Origin: JBBCJT01 sp037190665
Lineage (GTDB): Bacteria > Pseudomonadota > Alphaproteobacteria > Acetobacterales > Acetobacteraceae
NCBI GenBank assembly: GCA_037190665.1
Contig: JBBCJT010000204.1
Span: 1-32,654 of the forward strand
Reading direction: 5' to 3'
Length of the DNA: 32,654 bases
Under the pieces are notes generated by a model. It was not told the origin of the DNA and made no database searches. It saw nothing but the letters and a program-made list of their open reading frames with translations. Position 1 is the first letter of the stretch; each line of letters begins with the position of its first letter. Below, piece by piece: positions 1 to 8,383 of this stretch. A program made the position numbers and the translations under genes.

Positions 1-1
1 C

Positions 2-1666
2 CGGGTGCGCGAGATGCTGGCCGAATACGCCGCCGCGTCGAACGGCATGCTGAAGCTGGAATTCTTCGACCCCGAGCCGTTCAGCGAGACCGAGGACCGC
101 GCGGTCGCCTACGGGCTGCAGGGCGTGCCGGTCGATCAGACGGGCGAGCAGGTCTATTTCGGCCTCGTCGGCACCAACCTGCTCGACGACGAGCGCACCG
201 TGCCGTTCTTCCAGCCGGACCGCGAGCGCTTCCTCGAATACGACCTGACGCGGCTGGTCTACGACCTGTCCAACCCGCGCCGGCCGGTGGTCGGCGTGAT
301 GACCGGCCTGCCGCTCAACGGCGACCCGCGGCTGATGATGATGTCGCGCGGCACCGGCGCGGGCGGGCCGTGGGTAGCGCGCACCCAGCTCGGCCAGTTC
401 TTCAACGTGAAGGACGTGCCGCTGGATGCGCAGGTGATCCCGCCCGAGATCCAGGTGCTCGCGGTGATCCACCCGCAGAACCTGCCCGACGCCACACTCT
501 ACGCGATCGACCAGTTCGTGATGCGCGGCGGGCGGGTGATGGTGATGGTCGATCCGCACAGCGAGGCGCAGGCGTCCCGCCCCGGCCCCGGCGGCCAGCC
601 GCCGCGCGACACGGCCTCGAACCTCGCGAAGCTGTTCGACGCCTGGGGCATCGCCTACGACCCCAACCAGGTGGTCGGCGACCTGACCAACGCGGCGCGC
701 GTGCGCGCGGGCGGGCCGAACGACCGCGGCGCGCCAGTCGACTACGTCGCCTGGTTCAGCATCCGCGACGGCATCGCGCGGAACGACCCCGCGACCGGGG
801 AGCTGCAACAGGTCTCCGTCGGCTCGGCCGGGCAGATCGCGCGCAAGGATGGCGCCGGCATCGAGTTCACGCCGATCCTCACCTCGTCCGAGCGCGCGGC
901 CGTGCTGCCGGCGGACAAGGTGCGCACCGATCCCGATCCGGCGCGCATCCTCGCCGAGTTCAAGCCGGACGGGCAGCGCCACGTGATCGCCGCGCGCGTG
1001 CGCGGCACGCTGAAATCCGCCTTCGCCGAGGCTCCGCCGCCGCCCGAGGGCGCCGAGCGTCCGGCCGATTTCCCGGCGCACCGCGCCGAGACGCAGGGGC
1101 CGGCGAACCTCGTCGTGTTCGCGGATTCGGACGTGCTGGAAGACCGGTTCTGGGTCCGCGTGCAGGACTTCTTCGGCCAGCAGGTCGCAACGCCCTTCGC
1201 CGATAACGGCGCGCTGTTCATCAATCTGGTGGACACGCTCGCCGGCGGCGACAGCCTGATCGGCCTGCGCTCGCGTGGCGAGAGCCTGCGCCCCTTCGAC
1301 GCCGTGGACGACATCCGCCGCAATGCCGAGCTGGCGTATCGCCAGACCGAGCGCGGCTTGCAGCAGAAGCTGGAGGCGGCCGAGAAGAAGTTGCGCGAGC
1401 TGCGCCAGGGCGAACGCGGCCAGGGCAGCCAGACGGCGGCCGTCATCACCGCCGAGCAGCGCGCGACGATCGATCAGGTGCGGCATGAGATCGTCGATAC
1501 GCGGCGGCAGCTCCGCAACGTGCAGCTCGACCTGCGGCGCGACATCGACCGGATGGAGACGCGGCTGCGACTGTTCAACATCGTGCTCGTCCCGGCACTG
1601 CTGACCCTGTTCGCCATCGGCCTCGCGCTGGTGCGCCGGCGGCGGCGCGCGGCGGCACGGGCGTAA
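2..1666 (+). CDS. GldG-family ABC transporter auxiliary protein (5' end outside the window)
   Basis: This is the C-terminal 550 or so residues of a GldG-like accessory component of an uncharacterised ABC-2 type exporter. The reading frame is open to the left edge, and the first visible residues (a VREML stretch followed by a DPEPFSE segment) are internal to the family's substrate-domain-like fold, so the GTG at position 5 is not taken as a real start. Residues about 60-410 match the ABC_transp_aux/GldG extracytoplasmic region. Residues about 440-520 are rich in Lys, Glu and Arg and look like a coiled coil. A single hydrophobic segment close to the C-terminus, followed by an Arg-rich tail, looks like a membrane anchor with a cytoplasmic end. 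The DUF4340 gene follows after 12 nt, the usual partner order for this family; the ATPase and permease genes are expected upstream, outside the window. The transported substrate is unknown. Confidence 0.85.
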   Translation, partial: RVREMLAEYAAASNGMLKLEFFDPEPFSETEDRAVAYGLQGVPVDQTGEQVYFGLVGTNLLDDERTVPFFQPDRERFLEYDLTRLVYDLSNPRRPVVGVMTGLPLNGDPRLMMMSRGTGAGGPWVARTQLGQFFNVKDVPLDAQVIPPEIQVLAVIHPQNLPDATLYAIDQFVMRGGRVMVMVDPHSEAQASRPGPGGQPPRDTASNLAKLFDAWGIAYDPNQVVGDLTNAARVRAGGPNDRGAPVDYVAWFSIRDGIARNDPATGELQQVSVGSAGQIARKDGAGIEFTPILTSSERAAVLPADKVRTDPDPARILAEFKPDGQRHVIAARVRGTLKSAFAEAPPPPEGAERPADFPAHRAETQGPANLVVFADSDVLEDRFWVRVQDFFGQQVATPFADNGALFINLVDTLAGGDSLIGLRSRGESLRPFDAVDDIRRNAELAYRQTERGLQQKLEAAEKKLRELRQGERGQGSQTAAVITAEQRATIDQVRHEIVDTRRQLRNVQLDLRRDIDRMETRLRLFNIVLVPALLTLFAIGLALVRRRRRAAARA

Positions 1667-1678
1667 GGGGGAACAGCG

Positions 1679-2800
1679 ATGCAGCCACGCAGCGTTGCGC
1701 TTCTCGTCGCCGCGGGCGTCGCGCTCGGCGTCGGCGGCTGGATGCTGTCGGACCGCGGCACGCCGCCGGTGCAGCAGGCCATGGAGGAAGGCGGCCTCGC
1801 CTTCCCCGGCCTTGCCGCGAAGCTGGAACAGGCCCGCAAGATCACGGTCACGCGGCAGGACACCACGCTCGTCATCGCGCGGCGGGACGATGGGGTGTGG
1901 GGCGTGGCCGACCGCGGCAACTACCCCGCGCTCGCGAACAAGGTGCGCGAGCTGCTGACTGGGCTGACGGAGCTGCGCCTGTCCGAACGGCGCACCGCCG
2001 ACCCCTCGCTGCTCGACCGGCTCGGTCTCGAGGATCCCGCGAAGCCGGGCTCGACGGCGCAGTTGCTGCGCGTGCTCGATGCGCAGGACAAGCCGATCGC
2101 CGAGCTGATCGTCGGCCGCCGCCGCGTGCGCGTGCAGGCGAACGTGCCGGAGACCGTCTATGTCCGCCGCCCGGGCGAGAACCAGGCATGGCTCGCCGAG
2201 GCCCGCATCCCGGTCGACAACGACCGCCAGCTCTGGTTCGACCGCGATGTCGCCAACATCGCCCGCAACCGCGTCGCCGGCGTCGAGGTCACGCGCGGGG
2301 AGGAGCGGCTGGTCTTCGCCACCGGCGCGGACGGCAAGTTCACGCTGACCGATCCCACGGAGCATCCGCCGCTCGACGAATACCGCGTCGAGGATGTCAG
2401 CCGCGGCTTCGAGATGCTGTCCTTCACCGACGTCCTGCCCGACGCCGAAGGGCCGACCGAGGAGATCGGCAGCGCGGTCTACACGCTGACCGACGGCGTG
2501 CGCATCACCGTGCGCATCGCCAAGAAGGGCGACGAGGTCTGGGCCCGCTTCGCCGCCGCCGGCGACGGGGATGCGAAGGCCGAGGCGGAGAAGCTGCAGG
2601 CCCGCTTCGCCGGCTGGGCGTTCCAGCTCGGCGCGTGGAAGGAAAAGGCGTTCCTGCCGCGGCTGGAGGACCTGAAGGCCGAGGAGCGCCGCCCCGCACA
2701 GGGTCAGGCCCCAGCCGCGGCGGCTCCGCCGGCGGCAACCCCTGCGCCCCCGCCCGCGGCCGCACCGGAAGCCCCTCCCGCCACACCGCCCGCGCAATGA
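1679..2800 (+). CDS. DUF4340 domain-containing protein
   Basis: A 373-residue protein with an N-terminal hydrophobic segment (about residues 5-25) that can act as a signal anchor, placing the rest in the periplasm. The body (about 50-330) matches the DUF4340 pattern seen beside GldG-like ABC accessory genes. The last 40 or so residues are almost entirely Pro and Ala and look disordered. A GGGGG-type ribosome binding site lies just ahead of the ATG. The gene lies 12 nt after the GldG-like gene and its stop codon overlaps the next gene's start (ATGA), so the three genes are probably one operon. The molecular function of DUF4340 is not established; a role as a periplasmic part of the exporter is inferred from this pairing. 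Confidence 0.85.
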   Translation: MQPRSVALLVAAGVALGVGGWMLSDRGTPPVQQAMEEGGLAFPGLAAKLEQARKITVTRQDTTLVIARRDDGVWGVADRGNYPALANKVRELLTGLTELRLSERRTADPSLLDRLGLEDPAKPGSTAQLLRVLDAQDKPIAELIVGRRRVRVQANVPETVYVRRPGENQAWLAEARIPVDNDRQLWFDRDVANIARNRVAGVEVTRGEERLVFATGADGKFTLTDPTEHPPLDEYRVEDVSRGFEMLSFTDVLPDAEGPTEEIGSAVYTLTDGVRITVRIAKKGDEVWARFAAAGDGDAKAEAEKLQARFAGWAFQLGAWKEKAFLPRLEDLKAEERRPAQGQAPAAAAPPAATPAPPPAAAPEAPPATPPAQ

Positions 2801-3234
2801 GCGACGGGCGGGAATACCCCTCCCGCCCCATCGTCGGCATCGGCGTGGTGGTGCTGCGGCCCGGCCATGTGCTGCTGATCCGCCGCGGCCGCGCCCCCAA
2901 CGCCGGCGCATGGTCGCTGCCCGGCGGCGCGCAGGAGATCGGCGAGACGGCCGAGGATTGCGCGCGGCGCGAGCTGGCGGAGGAAACCGGCATCAGCGTC
3001 GGTGCCCTGCATCTCTGCGCGGCGGTGGATTCGATCCACCGGGACGAGGACGGGCGCGTGCGCTTCCACTACACGATCCTCGATTTCTGCGCGCTCGCCG
3101 ATGCCACCGTCATCGCCGCCGCGGACGATGCCGCCGAGGCGTGCTGGGCACCGCTGGAGGCGCTCGACGACTATGCGCTGTGGAGCGAGGCGCTGCGGGC
3201 GATCGCGTCGGCGCGGCGGGTCCTCGGGGTTTAA
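2797..3234 (+). CDS. Nudix hydrolase
   Basis: A 145-residue single-domain Nudix hydrolase, expected to cleave a nucleoside diphosphate linked to another moiety. The complete Nudix box lies at residues 44-66: Gly44, Glu50 and the RELAEETGI core with the metal-binding Glu pair. The start is fixed by an ATGA overlap with the preceding DUF4340 stop codon, which gives a protein of normal family length; the frame stays open further upstream, but that part is antisense-like GC-rich sequence without family similarity. The substrate cannot be told from sequence; the compact form resembles ADP-ribose/NADH-type or MutT-like clean-up enzymes. The gene converges with the LysR gene, the two stop regions overlapping by 4 nt. 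Any functional link to the upstream ABC genes is positional only. Confidence 0.9.
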   Translation: MSDGREYPSRPIVGIGVVVLRPGHVLLIRRGRAPNAGAWSLPGGAQEIGETAEDCARRELAEETGISVGALHLCAAVDSIHRDEDGRVRFHYTILDFCALADATVIAAADDAAEACWAPLEALDDYALWSEALRAIASARRVLGV

Positions 3235-4082
3235 CCCCGCACCGGCAGTCGCGCTGCCGCCTCTTCCAGCAGTGCAGCAAGGGTGCGCGCCGCGGGTCCG
3301 GCCTGCGGACCGAGGCGAAAGGCCAGGCGCATCTGCGGCAGGGCCGGCAGGTCGGGGACCGCGCGGACAGTCTCCGGCAGCGCGAGACCCGTGCGCGCGA
3401 ACACGCCAAGTCCGGCCGCGGCAGCCGCCCACAGCCCGCTGACCGAGGCGCTGGTCAGCACCACGCGCCAGCGCCGGCCGGCGCGACGTAGCGCCGCTTC
3501 CGCTGCCGACTGGAAAACGCAGGGCGGGTCGAGACGCAGCAGCGGCAGCGGCGCGTCATCCTCCGGCACGGCGGCATCGGCGCCGCCGATCCAGAGCATG
3601 GGCAAGGGGCGTCCCTGCCCCGCCCCCGTCTCGAAGAGAACCGCCACGTCGAGCGCACCTTCGCGCAGTTCGGCGGCGAGTGCCGCCTGCCTTGCCACCT
3701 GCACGTCCACCCGCACGCGCGCATGCGCCTGCACGAAGCGCGACAGCGCCTGCGTCAGCACGGTCTCCGCGAGATCATGCGGCAGCCCCACGCGCACCCG
3801 TCCCGACAGCCCGAGTTCGCGCATGGCGGCGAGCGCTTCTTCGTTCAGCGCCAGCATGCGCCGCGCGTAGACCAGCGCGGTCTCCCCCGCAGGCGTCAGA
3901 CGCAGCCCGCGCCCGGCGCGGGCGAACAGGCTCGCGCCGCCGAGCGAGCGTGACAGCCGCTGCATCTGCAGTGTCACCGCCGAAGGTGTCCTGCCGATCC
4001 GCTCCGCGGCCCGGACGAGGCTGCCCAGCTCCGCCGCCAGCACGAAGGCGCGTGCGGCATCGAGATCCATGAGCGGTGCCAT
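3231..4082 (-). CDS. LysR-family transcriptional regulator
   Basis: A 283-residue LysR-type regulator. The N-terminal winged helix-turn-helix is at residues about 6-65 (FVLAAELGSLVRAAERIG, then SAVTLQMQRL); the rest is the periplasmic-binding-protein-like effector domain. The ATG at 4080-4082 is used here, but the internal ATG at 4068-4070 (MDLDAARAF) is an equally good start because neither has a clear ribosome binding site. The gene is divergent from a tautomerase gene 88 nt away, the classic arrangement in which a LysR protein controls its neighbour and itself. The shared region carries repeated AT-rich motifs. The effector is unknown; a substrate or product of the tautomerase is a reasonable guess. 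Confidence 0.9.
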   Translation of the reverse strand: MAPLMDLDAARAFVLAAELGSLVRAAERIGRTPSAVTLQMQRLSRSLGGASLFARAGRGLRLTPAGETALVYARRMLALNEEALAAMRELGLSGRVRVGLPHDLAETVLTQALSRFVQAHARVRVDVQVARQAALAAELREGALDVAVLFETGAGQGRPLPMLWIGGADAAVPEDDAPLPLLRLDPPCVFQSAAEAALRRAGRRWRVVLTSASVSGLWAAAAAGLGVFARTGLALPETVRAVPDLPALPQMRLAFRLGPQAGPAARTLAALLEEAAARLPVRG

Positions 4083-4134
4083 GATTAAGAAAAATTACAT
4101 GATCAGGAAAAATCATTCAAATTTTCTGATTTCC
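4081..4134. promoter_or_regulatory. Candidate operator between lysR and the tautomerase gene
   Basis: Two near-identical 15-nt direct repeats (4081-4095 and 4099-4113; consensus ATGATNARGAAAAAT, 13 of 15 identical) start 18 nt apart. The second runs into an inverted repeat, AAATCA (4110-4115) and TGATTT (4127-4132), separated by 11 nt. The stretch is far more AT-rich than its surroundings. It lies immediately upstream of the LysR start and ahead of the tautomerase ribosome binding site at 4157-4163. It does not strictly fit the T-N11-A LysR consensus, so LysR binding is inferred from position and symmetry. Confidence 0.5.
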
Positions 4135-4170
4135 GTTCAGGCTCCATCTTCCGGATGAAGGAGATGAGCC

Positions 4171-4551
4171 ATGCCCCTCGTCCGCATCGACCTCACGCCC
4201 GACCGTTCGACCGCCGAGCAGAACGCAATCTCGGCGGCCATCCATACGGCGCTGTCCGAGACGATGGACGTGCCGGCCGACGACCTGTTCCACGTGGTCA
4301 CCACCAGCGGCGCCCTACGCTACGACCGCACCTATCTCGGCGTGCAGCGATCGGAACGGCTGGTGATGGTGCAGGTGTTCCTGCGTCGTGGCCGGACGGC
4401 GGCGCAGAAGCGTGCCTTCTACGCCCGCGCGGCGACGCTCCTGGCCGAGGCCGGAGTCTGGCCGGGTGACCTGCTTTGCGTGCTGACGGAAAACGGGCCG
4501 GAGGACTGGTCGTTCGGAGACGGGATCGCGCAGTACGCGCCGGCTACATGA
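4171..4551 (+). CDS. Tautomerase-family protein
   Basis: A 126-residue member of the tautomerase superfamily. The mature N-terminus is Pro (MPLVRIDL), the catalytic Pro-1 that becomes the amino-terminal base after Met removal. The length is typical for the single-chain, roughly 130-residue group rather than the 60-residue 4-oxalocrotonate tautomerases. A good ribosome binding site (GAAGGAG, 4157-4163) sets the start. The substrate is unknown; family members isomerise keto/enol acids or dehalogenate haloacrylates. It is divergent from the LysR gene, which probably regulates it, and its 3' end overlaps the convergent msrP by 8 nt. Confidence 0.85.
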   Translation: MPLVRIDLTPDRSTAEQNAISAAIHTALSETMDVPADDLFHVVTTSGALRYDRTYLGVQRSERLVMVQVFLRRGRTAAQKRAFYARAATLLAEAGVWPGDLLCVLTENGPEDWSFGDGIAQYAPAT

Positions 4552-5461
4552 ACAGCTTCTCGCCCGCCGGCATGTCCGCGTACAGCGGCGCGACGAACTC
4601 GGCGTAGCCGTTGTAGAGTTTCGTCGGCACCCGCTCGTTGCTGCCGAGCAGCCGCTCGCTCGCCTGGCTCCAGCGCGGATGCGGCACTTCCGGGTTCACG
4701 TTGGCCCAGAAGCCGTATTCCTGCGGCTGGATCTTCTCCCAGAAGCTCTTGGGCCGCTGGTCGGTGAAGACGATGCGGCTGATGCTCTTGGTACCCTTGA
4801 ACCCGTACTTCCACGGCAGCACCAGCCGGATCGGCCCGCCATTCTGCGGCGGTAGCGCCTTGCCGTAGAGGCCGGTGGCGATGAAGGCGAGTTCGTTGCC
4901 GGCTTCGGCGATCGTCATGCCTTCCTGATACGGCCACGGATACCAGCTCTGCCGCAGCCCGGGCATCACCGCCGGCAGCGAGGCGGTCTCCAGCATCACG
5001 TACTTCGCCGAGGACAGCGGGGCGGCGATGCGCAGCAGCTCGGCAAAGGGGAAGCCGGACCAGGGCACGGTCATGGCCCATGCCTCGACGCAGCGAAGGC
5101 GGTAGACGCGCTCCTCGATCGAGACCTGCTTCAGCAGATCCTCGATGTCGATGGTGCGCGGCTGCTCGACCATGCCTTCGATGCGCAGGGTCCACGGCCG
5201 CTGCGGCAGGCGCTGGGCGGCGCGCCAGATGCCCTTGTCGCCGCCGAACTCGTAGTAGTTGTTGTAGGTGGTGGCGTCGCGCTCCTCGCTCAGCGCGCGG
5301 CCGGGCGCGTAGCGCGGGTTGCGCATCGCCGACTGGGCAAGCGCGGGTGCGGCGGCAAGCGCGCCTGCCGCCCCGAGCACCGCGCGACGCGACAGGGCGA
5401 TCCCCTCCGGCGTGGCGGCGGTCTCCGGCAGGTACCAGCCCGGCCTGACGACGATGCGCAT
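4544..5461 (-). CDS. msrP: Protein-methionine-sulfoxide reductase catalytic subunit MsrP
   Basis: A 305-residue periplasmic molybdopterin enzyme of the MsrP (YedY) family, which repairs oxidised methionine in envelope proteins. A twin-arginine signal is visible (SRRAVLG, Arg25-Arg26, then an Ala-rich core ending near residue 43). Cys124 in the RLRCVEAW motif is the expected molybdenum ligand. The substrate-binding domain continues to the C-terminal KLFM. The ATG at 5459-5461 is chosen over a start 27 nt upstream because a strong GGGGGAGGG ribosome binding site precedes it. In the usual arrangement the haem membrane partner MsrQ is adjacent; here the gene upstream is an acyltransferase and no MsrQ-like frame is present. 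Its electron donor therefore lies elsewhere or differs. Confidence 0.92.
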   Translation of the reverse strand: MRIVVRPGWYLPETAATPEGIALSRRAVLGAAGALAAAPALAQSAMRNPRYAPGRALSEERDATTYNNYYEFGGDKGIWRAAQRLPQRPWTLRIEGMVEQPRTIDIEDLLKQVSIEERVYRLRCVEAWAMTVPWSGFPFAELLRIAAPLSSAKYVMLETASLPAVMPGLRQSWYPWPYQEGMTIAEAGNELAFIATGLYGKALPPQNGGPIRLVLPWKYGFKGTKSISRIVFTDQRPKSFWEKIQPQEYGFWANVNPEVPHPRWSQASERLLGSNERVPTKLYNGYAEFVAPLYADMPAGEKLFM

Positions 5462-5532
5462 CGCAACCCTCCCCCGATCCGGCGACACTAGGCCGGACTT
5501 CCGGTATCGCGTCTCTCAACGCCGCGTGAACG

Positions 5533-6531
5533 TTACGCCGTGACGCGATCCAGCCACCGGATGCGCCGCAGCACCAGCAGCTTGATCACGACTGGCCCCA
5601 GCACGCCGGCGACGAACAGGACCGGTGCGAAGACCAGGAACCCCGTCCCGTCCCAGGATAGCACACGGCTCAGCACCGCCTTGGTGGCGCCGATGGCGAG
5701 CGTGTTGAACAGGTAGATGGCCATCGACATGCCGCCCAGGAACAGCAGCGCCGAGGAGCGCGCGAACACCCCCCAGCGCACCAGCCCGTGCAGCGCCGGC
5801 AGCGCCACCGCGCCGCAGATCAGCATGCGGGTCCAGTAGCTGCCTTCCGCCCGCGCCAGCAGCACGCACAAGGCCGCGAGCAGCGCGAGCGCGGCCGGCC
5901 ACCAGCGGTCGATCGCCGCCAGCCACGCCCCGCCCGCCCGGGCGGCAGCGAGGCCGGCCACGAAGAAGATCCAGAACCCGGCGACGCGGTCCATGTAGGC
6001 CACCGCCGGCACCGGCAGCGCGAAGGCGATCGCGGCCACCAGCGCCACCAGCCACAGCCCGCCCCCCGCGGCGACGACCAGCGGCGGGGTGAGGCAGCCG
6101 ACGACGAACAGCACGGCGAGGTACCAGATCGACAGCGCCGGGCTGCGCTCCGTATCCCAGAGCAGCCCGTAGACCCCTCCGAGGAACCCGTCCGGCGGGT
6201 TGTCCACGGCGGTGAACGGCGCGGCGGCGAGCTTGGCGGCCAGCATCAGCAGGCCGAACAGCACGAAGGGCACCAGCAGCCGCTCCGCCCGCGAGGCGAC
6301 GAAGCGCGGCCAGCGCGCGGCCGGGACCGCGGCCGCCCCGCTCAGCCAGGACACGTAGCCCGAGAGGAACATGAAGAAGGGCATGTGGAAGAGGTAGAGC
6401 GCCTGCTTGCTCCACACGTACCAGTCGTTCCCGGCGGGCGGCTGGCGGGCGACGATGTGGCCGTAGACGACGAGCAGGATCGCGAGCCCCTTGGCACGGT
6501 CAAGGTCGAGCCGACGTCCTGTCTGTGCCAT
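5533..6531 (-). CDS. Membrane acyltransferase, acyltransferase_3 family
   Basis: A polytopic inner-membrane protein of about 332 residues. The N-terminus (LDLDRAKGLAILLVVYGHI) carries the family's typical first helix with the conserved His that takes part in acyl transfer; a LFHMPFFMFLSGY segment follows. Around ten hydrophobic helices are visible. Such enzymes O-acetylate or succinylate sugars of exopolysaccharide, lipopolysaccharide or glucans. The internal ATG at 6529-6531 is preferred over the one at 6568-6570 because family similarity begins there. The gene is divergent from an O-antigen-ligase-like gene and lies 71 nt upstream of msrP on the same strand, so co-transcription with msrP is possible though functionally unexplained. 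The acceptor is unknown. Confidence 0.85.
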   Translation of the reverse strand: MAQTGRRLDLDRAKGLAILLVVYGHIVARQPPAGNDWYVWSKQALYLFHMPFFMFLSGYVSWLSGAAAVPAARWPRFVASRAERLLVPFVLFGLLMLAAKLAAAPFTAVDNPPDGFLGGVYGLLWDTERSPALSIWYLAVLFVVGCLTPPLVVAAGGGLWLVALVAAIAFALPVPAVAYMDRVAGFWIFFVAGLAAARAGGAWLAAIDRWWPAALALLAALCVLLARAEGSYWTRMLICGAVALPALHGLVRWGVFARSSALLFLGGMSMAIYLFNTLAIGATKAVLSRVLSWDGTGFLVFAPVLFVAGVLGPVVIKLLVLRRIRWLDRVTA

Positions 6532-6644
6532 GCCTTGCACCTGCCTCCATCCTTGCCGGGGCGCAGCCATGGCATGCGGGCGCGGCCGGCGTCGAGGCGG
6601 ACAAAGGGCTTGACGCGGGACCGCCCGGCGCGGTCGGTGGCGCC

Positions 6645-8051
6645 ATGGCTGCCCCCGACATCGCCATCGACCGTCCCCCGCGCGCGCACCAGCACGTGCC
6701 GCCGATCCTCGTCACGGCCGCGGTCGTGCTGGAACTGGCGCTGTTCGCCTACGTGGCGCTGGCGATGCCGTCCTCGCTGGCGGCACTCGGCGTGTTCCTC
6801 ACGATGCAGGCGCTGCTGGTGGTCATGCTCATCGCGCCGCGGCTGGCGGTGTTCGCGGTGATGGGGGTGGTGGGCCTTTCGCCCGACGGTTGGCTGGCGG
6901 ATATCGGCGTGACAGCCGATCTGGTCGTGCCGCAGAAATTGATGATGGTGGGCCTCGCCGGGCTGCTGGTGGCGCGGTTCGGGCTGCGGGCGGACCTCAC
7001 CAACCCGATCCTGCCGTTCGGCGCGTTGTTCGCCGTGACCTCCGCCCGGCCCTACGGATTCGGGCTGACCTTCGGCGAGACGGCGCGGTCCTTCATCGGC
7101 ACGGTCGCGCCCTGGACGCTCGGCTTCGCGCGGATGCCGCTCTATATCGCCGCCGCCTTCCTGACGATGATCGAGCTGCTGCCGCTAATCCAGATCGTGG
7201 TCGGTGGGCTGCTGGAAGCGGCCGGCATCCGTACCCTGCTGGACGTGGGTGGGCGGCTGCGGGCGCTGAAGAACCCGCCAACGCTCGCGCATTTCTCGCT
7301 GTGGGCGATCGTGGTCGGCACCGCGCAACTCCTGCGCACCGGGCGGATGCGGCACATGGTGCTGCTGGGGCTGAACGGGGTGATCCTGCTCGCCACCGGC
7401 GCCCGCGCGCCGACCGCCTACGCGGCGCTGTTCTGCGGCCTTTGCCTGCTGTTCATGACCACGCCGCGCTTCGGCGGATGGCGGCGGATGCTGGTGATCC
7501 TGACCAGCGCGGTGGTGCTGGTCGCGGGCCTGACCGCGATGATGACGATGGGGCCGATCCGGGCGCTGGGGGTGGCCGGCGAGGTCGGCGCGTCCGGCCG
7601 CGACCTGATCTGGCCGCTGTTCGTGGACGCGATCCGGCAGGAGCCGTTCTTCGGCCACGGCATCGGCGCGGCGCGCTTCGTGCTGAACGAGGAAGACCCG
7701 CTCGCCGAACTCATCGGCACCACGGCGGCGCACAACGAGTACCTGCGCATCGCGACCGATGTCGGGCTGGTGGGGCTCGCGGTGTTCGTCGCCTCGATGG
7801 TGGCGTGGTGCCTGACGCTGTCCCGGCCGCTGGTCCGGCGGGAGCGGTTCATGCTGCGCTTCGCCTTCCTGATCTTCGCGCTGCTGTCGATCACCGACAA
7901 CACCATCATCTCACTGACCTCGCTGGTGTTCGTGAGCTTCGCCGTGGCGTTCTCGGCGCGCGGGGCCGCGGAGCAGGAGCTGCGCCGCGCGGGCGTGCCG
8001 GTCGGGGACGCCCCGGCGCGGCGGCCGACCCGGCCAGCGCCCGCCGAATAA
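6645..8051 (+). CDS. O-antigen ligase / polymerase family membrane protein
   Basis: A 468-residue protein with about ten to twelve hydrophobic segments. The large periplasmic loop (about residues 300-370) contains the Wzy_C/WaaL-type signature: GRDLIWPLFVDAI, then GHGIGAARF and AHNEYL, where His363 is the conserved loop His. Members polymerise or ligate polysaccharide chains at the periplasmic face. The start at 6645 (MAAPDIAI) is chosen because upstream codons lie in GC-rich sequence with no family similarity; the ribosome binding site is weak. The C-terminal 25 residues are Pro/Arg rich. Neighbours are a divergent acyltransferase and, downstream, a PEP-CTERM protein, which together suggest exopolysaccharide or surface-glycan export. 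It could be a ligase or a polymerase; sequence alone does not decide. Confidence 0.82.
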   Translation: MAAPDIAIDRPPRAHQHVPPILVTAAVVLELALFAYVALAMPSSLAALGVFLTMQALLVVMLIAPRLAVFAVMGVVGLSPDGWLADIGVTADLVVPQKLMMVGLAGLLVARFGLRADLTNPILPFGALFAVTSARPYGFGLTFGETARSFIGTVAPWTLGFARMPLYIAAAFLTMIELLPLIQIVVGGLLEAAGIRTLLDVGGRLRALKNPPTLAHFSLWAIVVGTAQLLRTGRMRHMVLLGLNGVILLATGARAPTAYAALFCGLCLLFMTTPRFGGWRRMLVILTSAVVLVAGLTAMMTMGPIRALGVAGEVGASGRDLIWPLFVDAIRQEPFFGHGIGAARFVLNEEDPLAELIGTTAAHNEYLRIATDVGLVGLAVFVASMVAWCLTLSRPLVRRERFMLRFAFLIFALLSITDNTIISLTSLVFVSFAVAFSARGAAEQELRRAGVPVGDAPARRPTRPAPAE

Positions 8052-8383
8052 GCCCCCGCACGCCGCAGAACCCACGTATAGGTTGAGGTATACAACTTAA
8101 CGGTAGAAGCGGCGCTCCGGCACACCCGGCGGTACCGGCTGGCCCAATCACGTCACGATCACGCAATATTTTTCCTAAAAACAATAAACTAACCCTTAAG
8201 AACTAGGCCGGCAACCTGCGGGGAGCCGCGCATGCGCATCCGGGTTGCAGAGTTTGTGCTTGATTTAAAATCTAAGTTAGTCTTATTTTTTCACCGCACC
8301 TTGTGGCTGCAGTGCCATCCTTCCCCTCCCGTCGATCTTCAGGGGTGGCGCGCCGGGGCAGCGCTGGGTTGTGGAGGCCGAAG
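8052..8383 (+). promoter_or_regulatory. AT-rich 332-nt gap and leader ahead of the PEP-CTERM gene
   Basis: No gene is seen. Two AT-rich islands (about 8160-8210 and 8250-8295) stand out from the GC-rich background. Inverted repeats present are GTATA-N8-TATAC (8076-8093), overlapping an imperfect AGGTTG/CAACTT pair, and GCAACC (8211-8216) with GGTTGC (8243-8248) enclosing a GCGCATGCGC palindrome. A weak promoter-like pair TTGCAG (8245-8250) and TAAAAT lies in the second island. A GGAGG ribosome binding site (8372-8376) precedes the ATG at 8384. The region probably contains the promoter and a structured leader; no known riboswitch or sigma-54 site was recognised. Confidence 0.4.

Noticed and set aside
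8120..8383. A sigma-54 promoter ahead of the PEP-CTERM gene, as seen in some exosortase systems
   Set aside because: No TGGC-N8-TTGC-like sequence with acceptable spacing was found in the gap.
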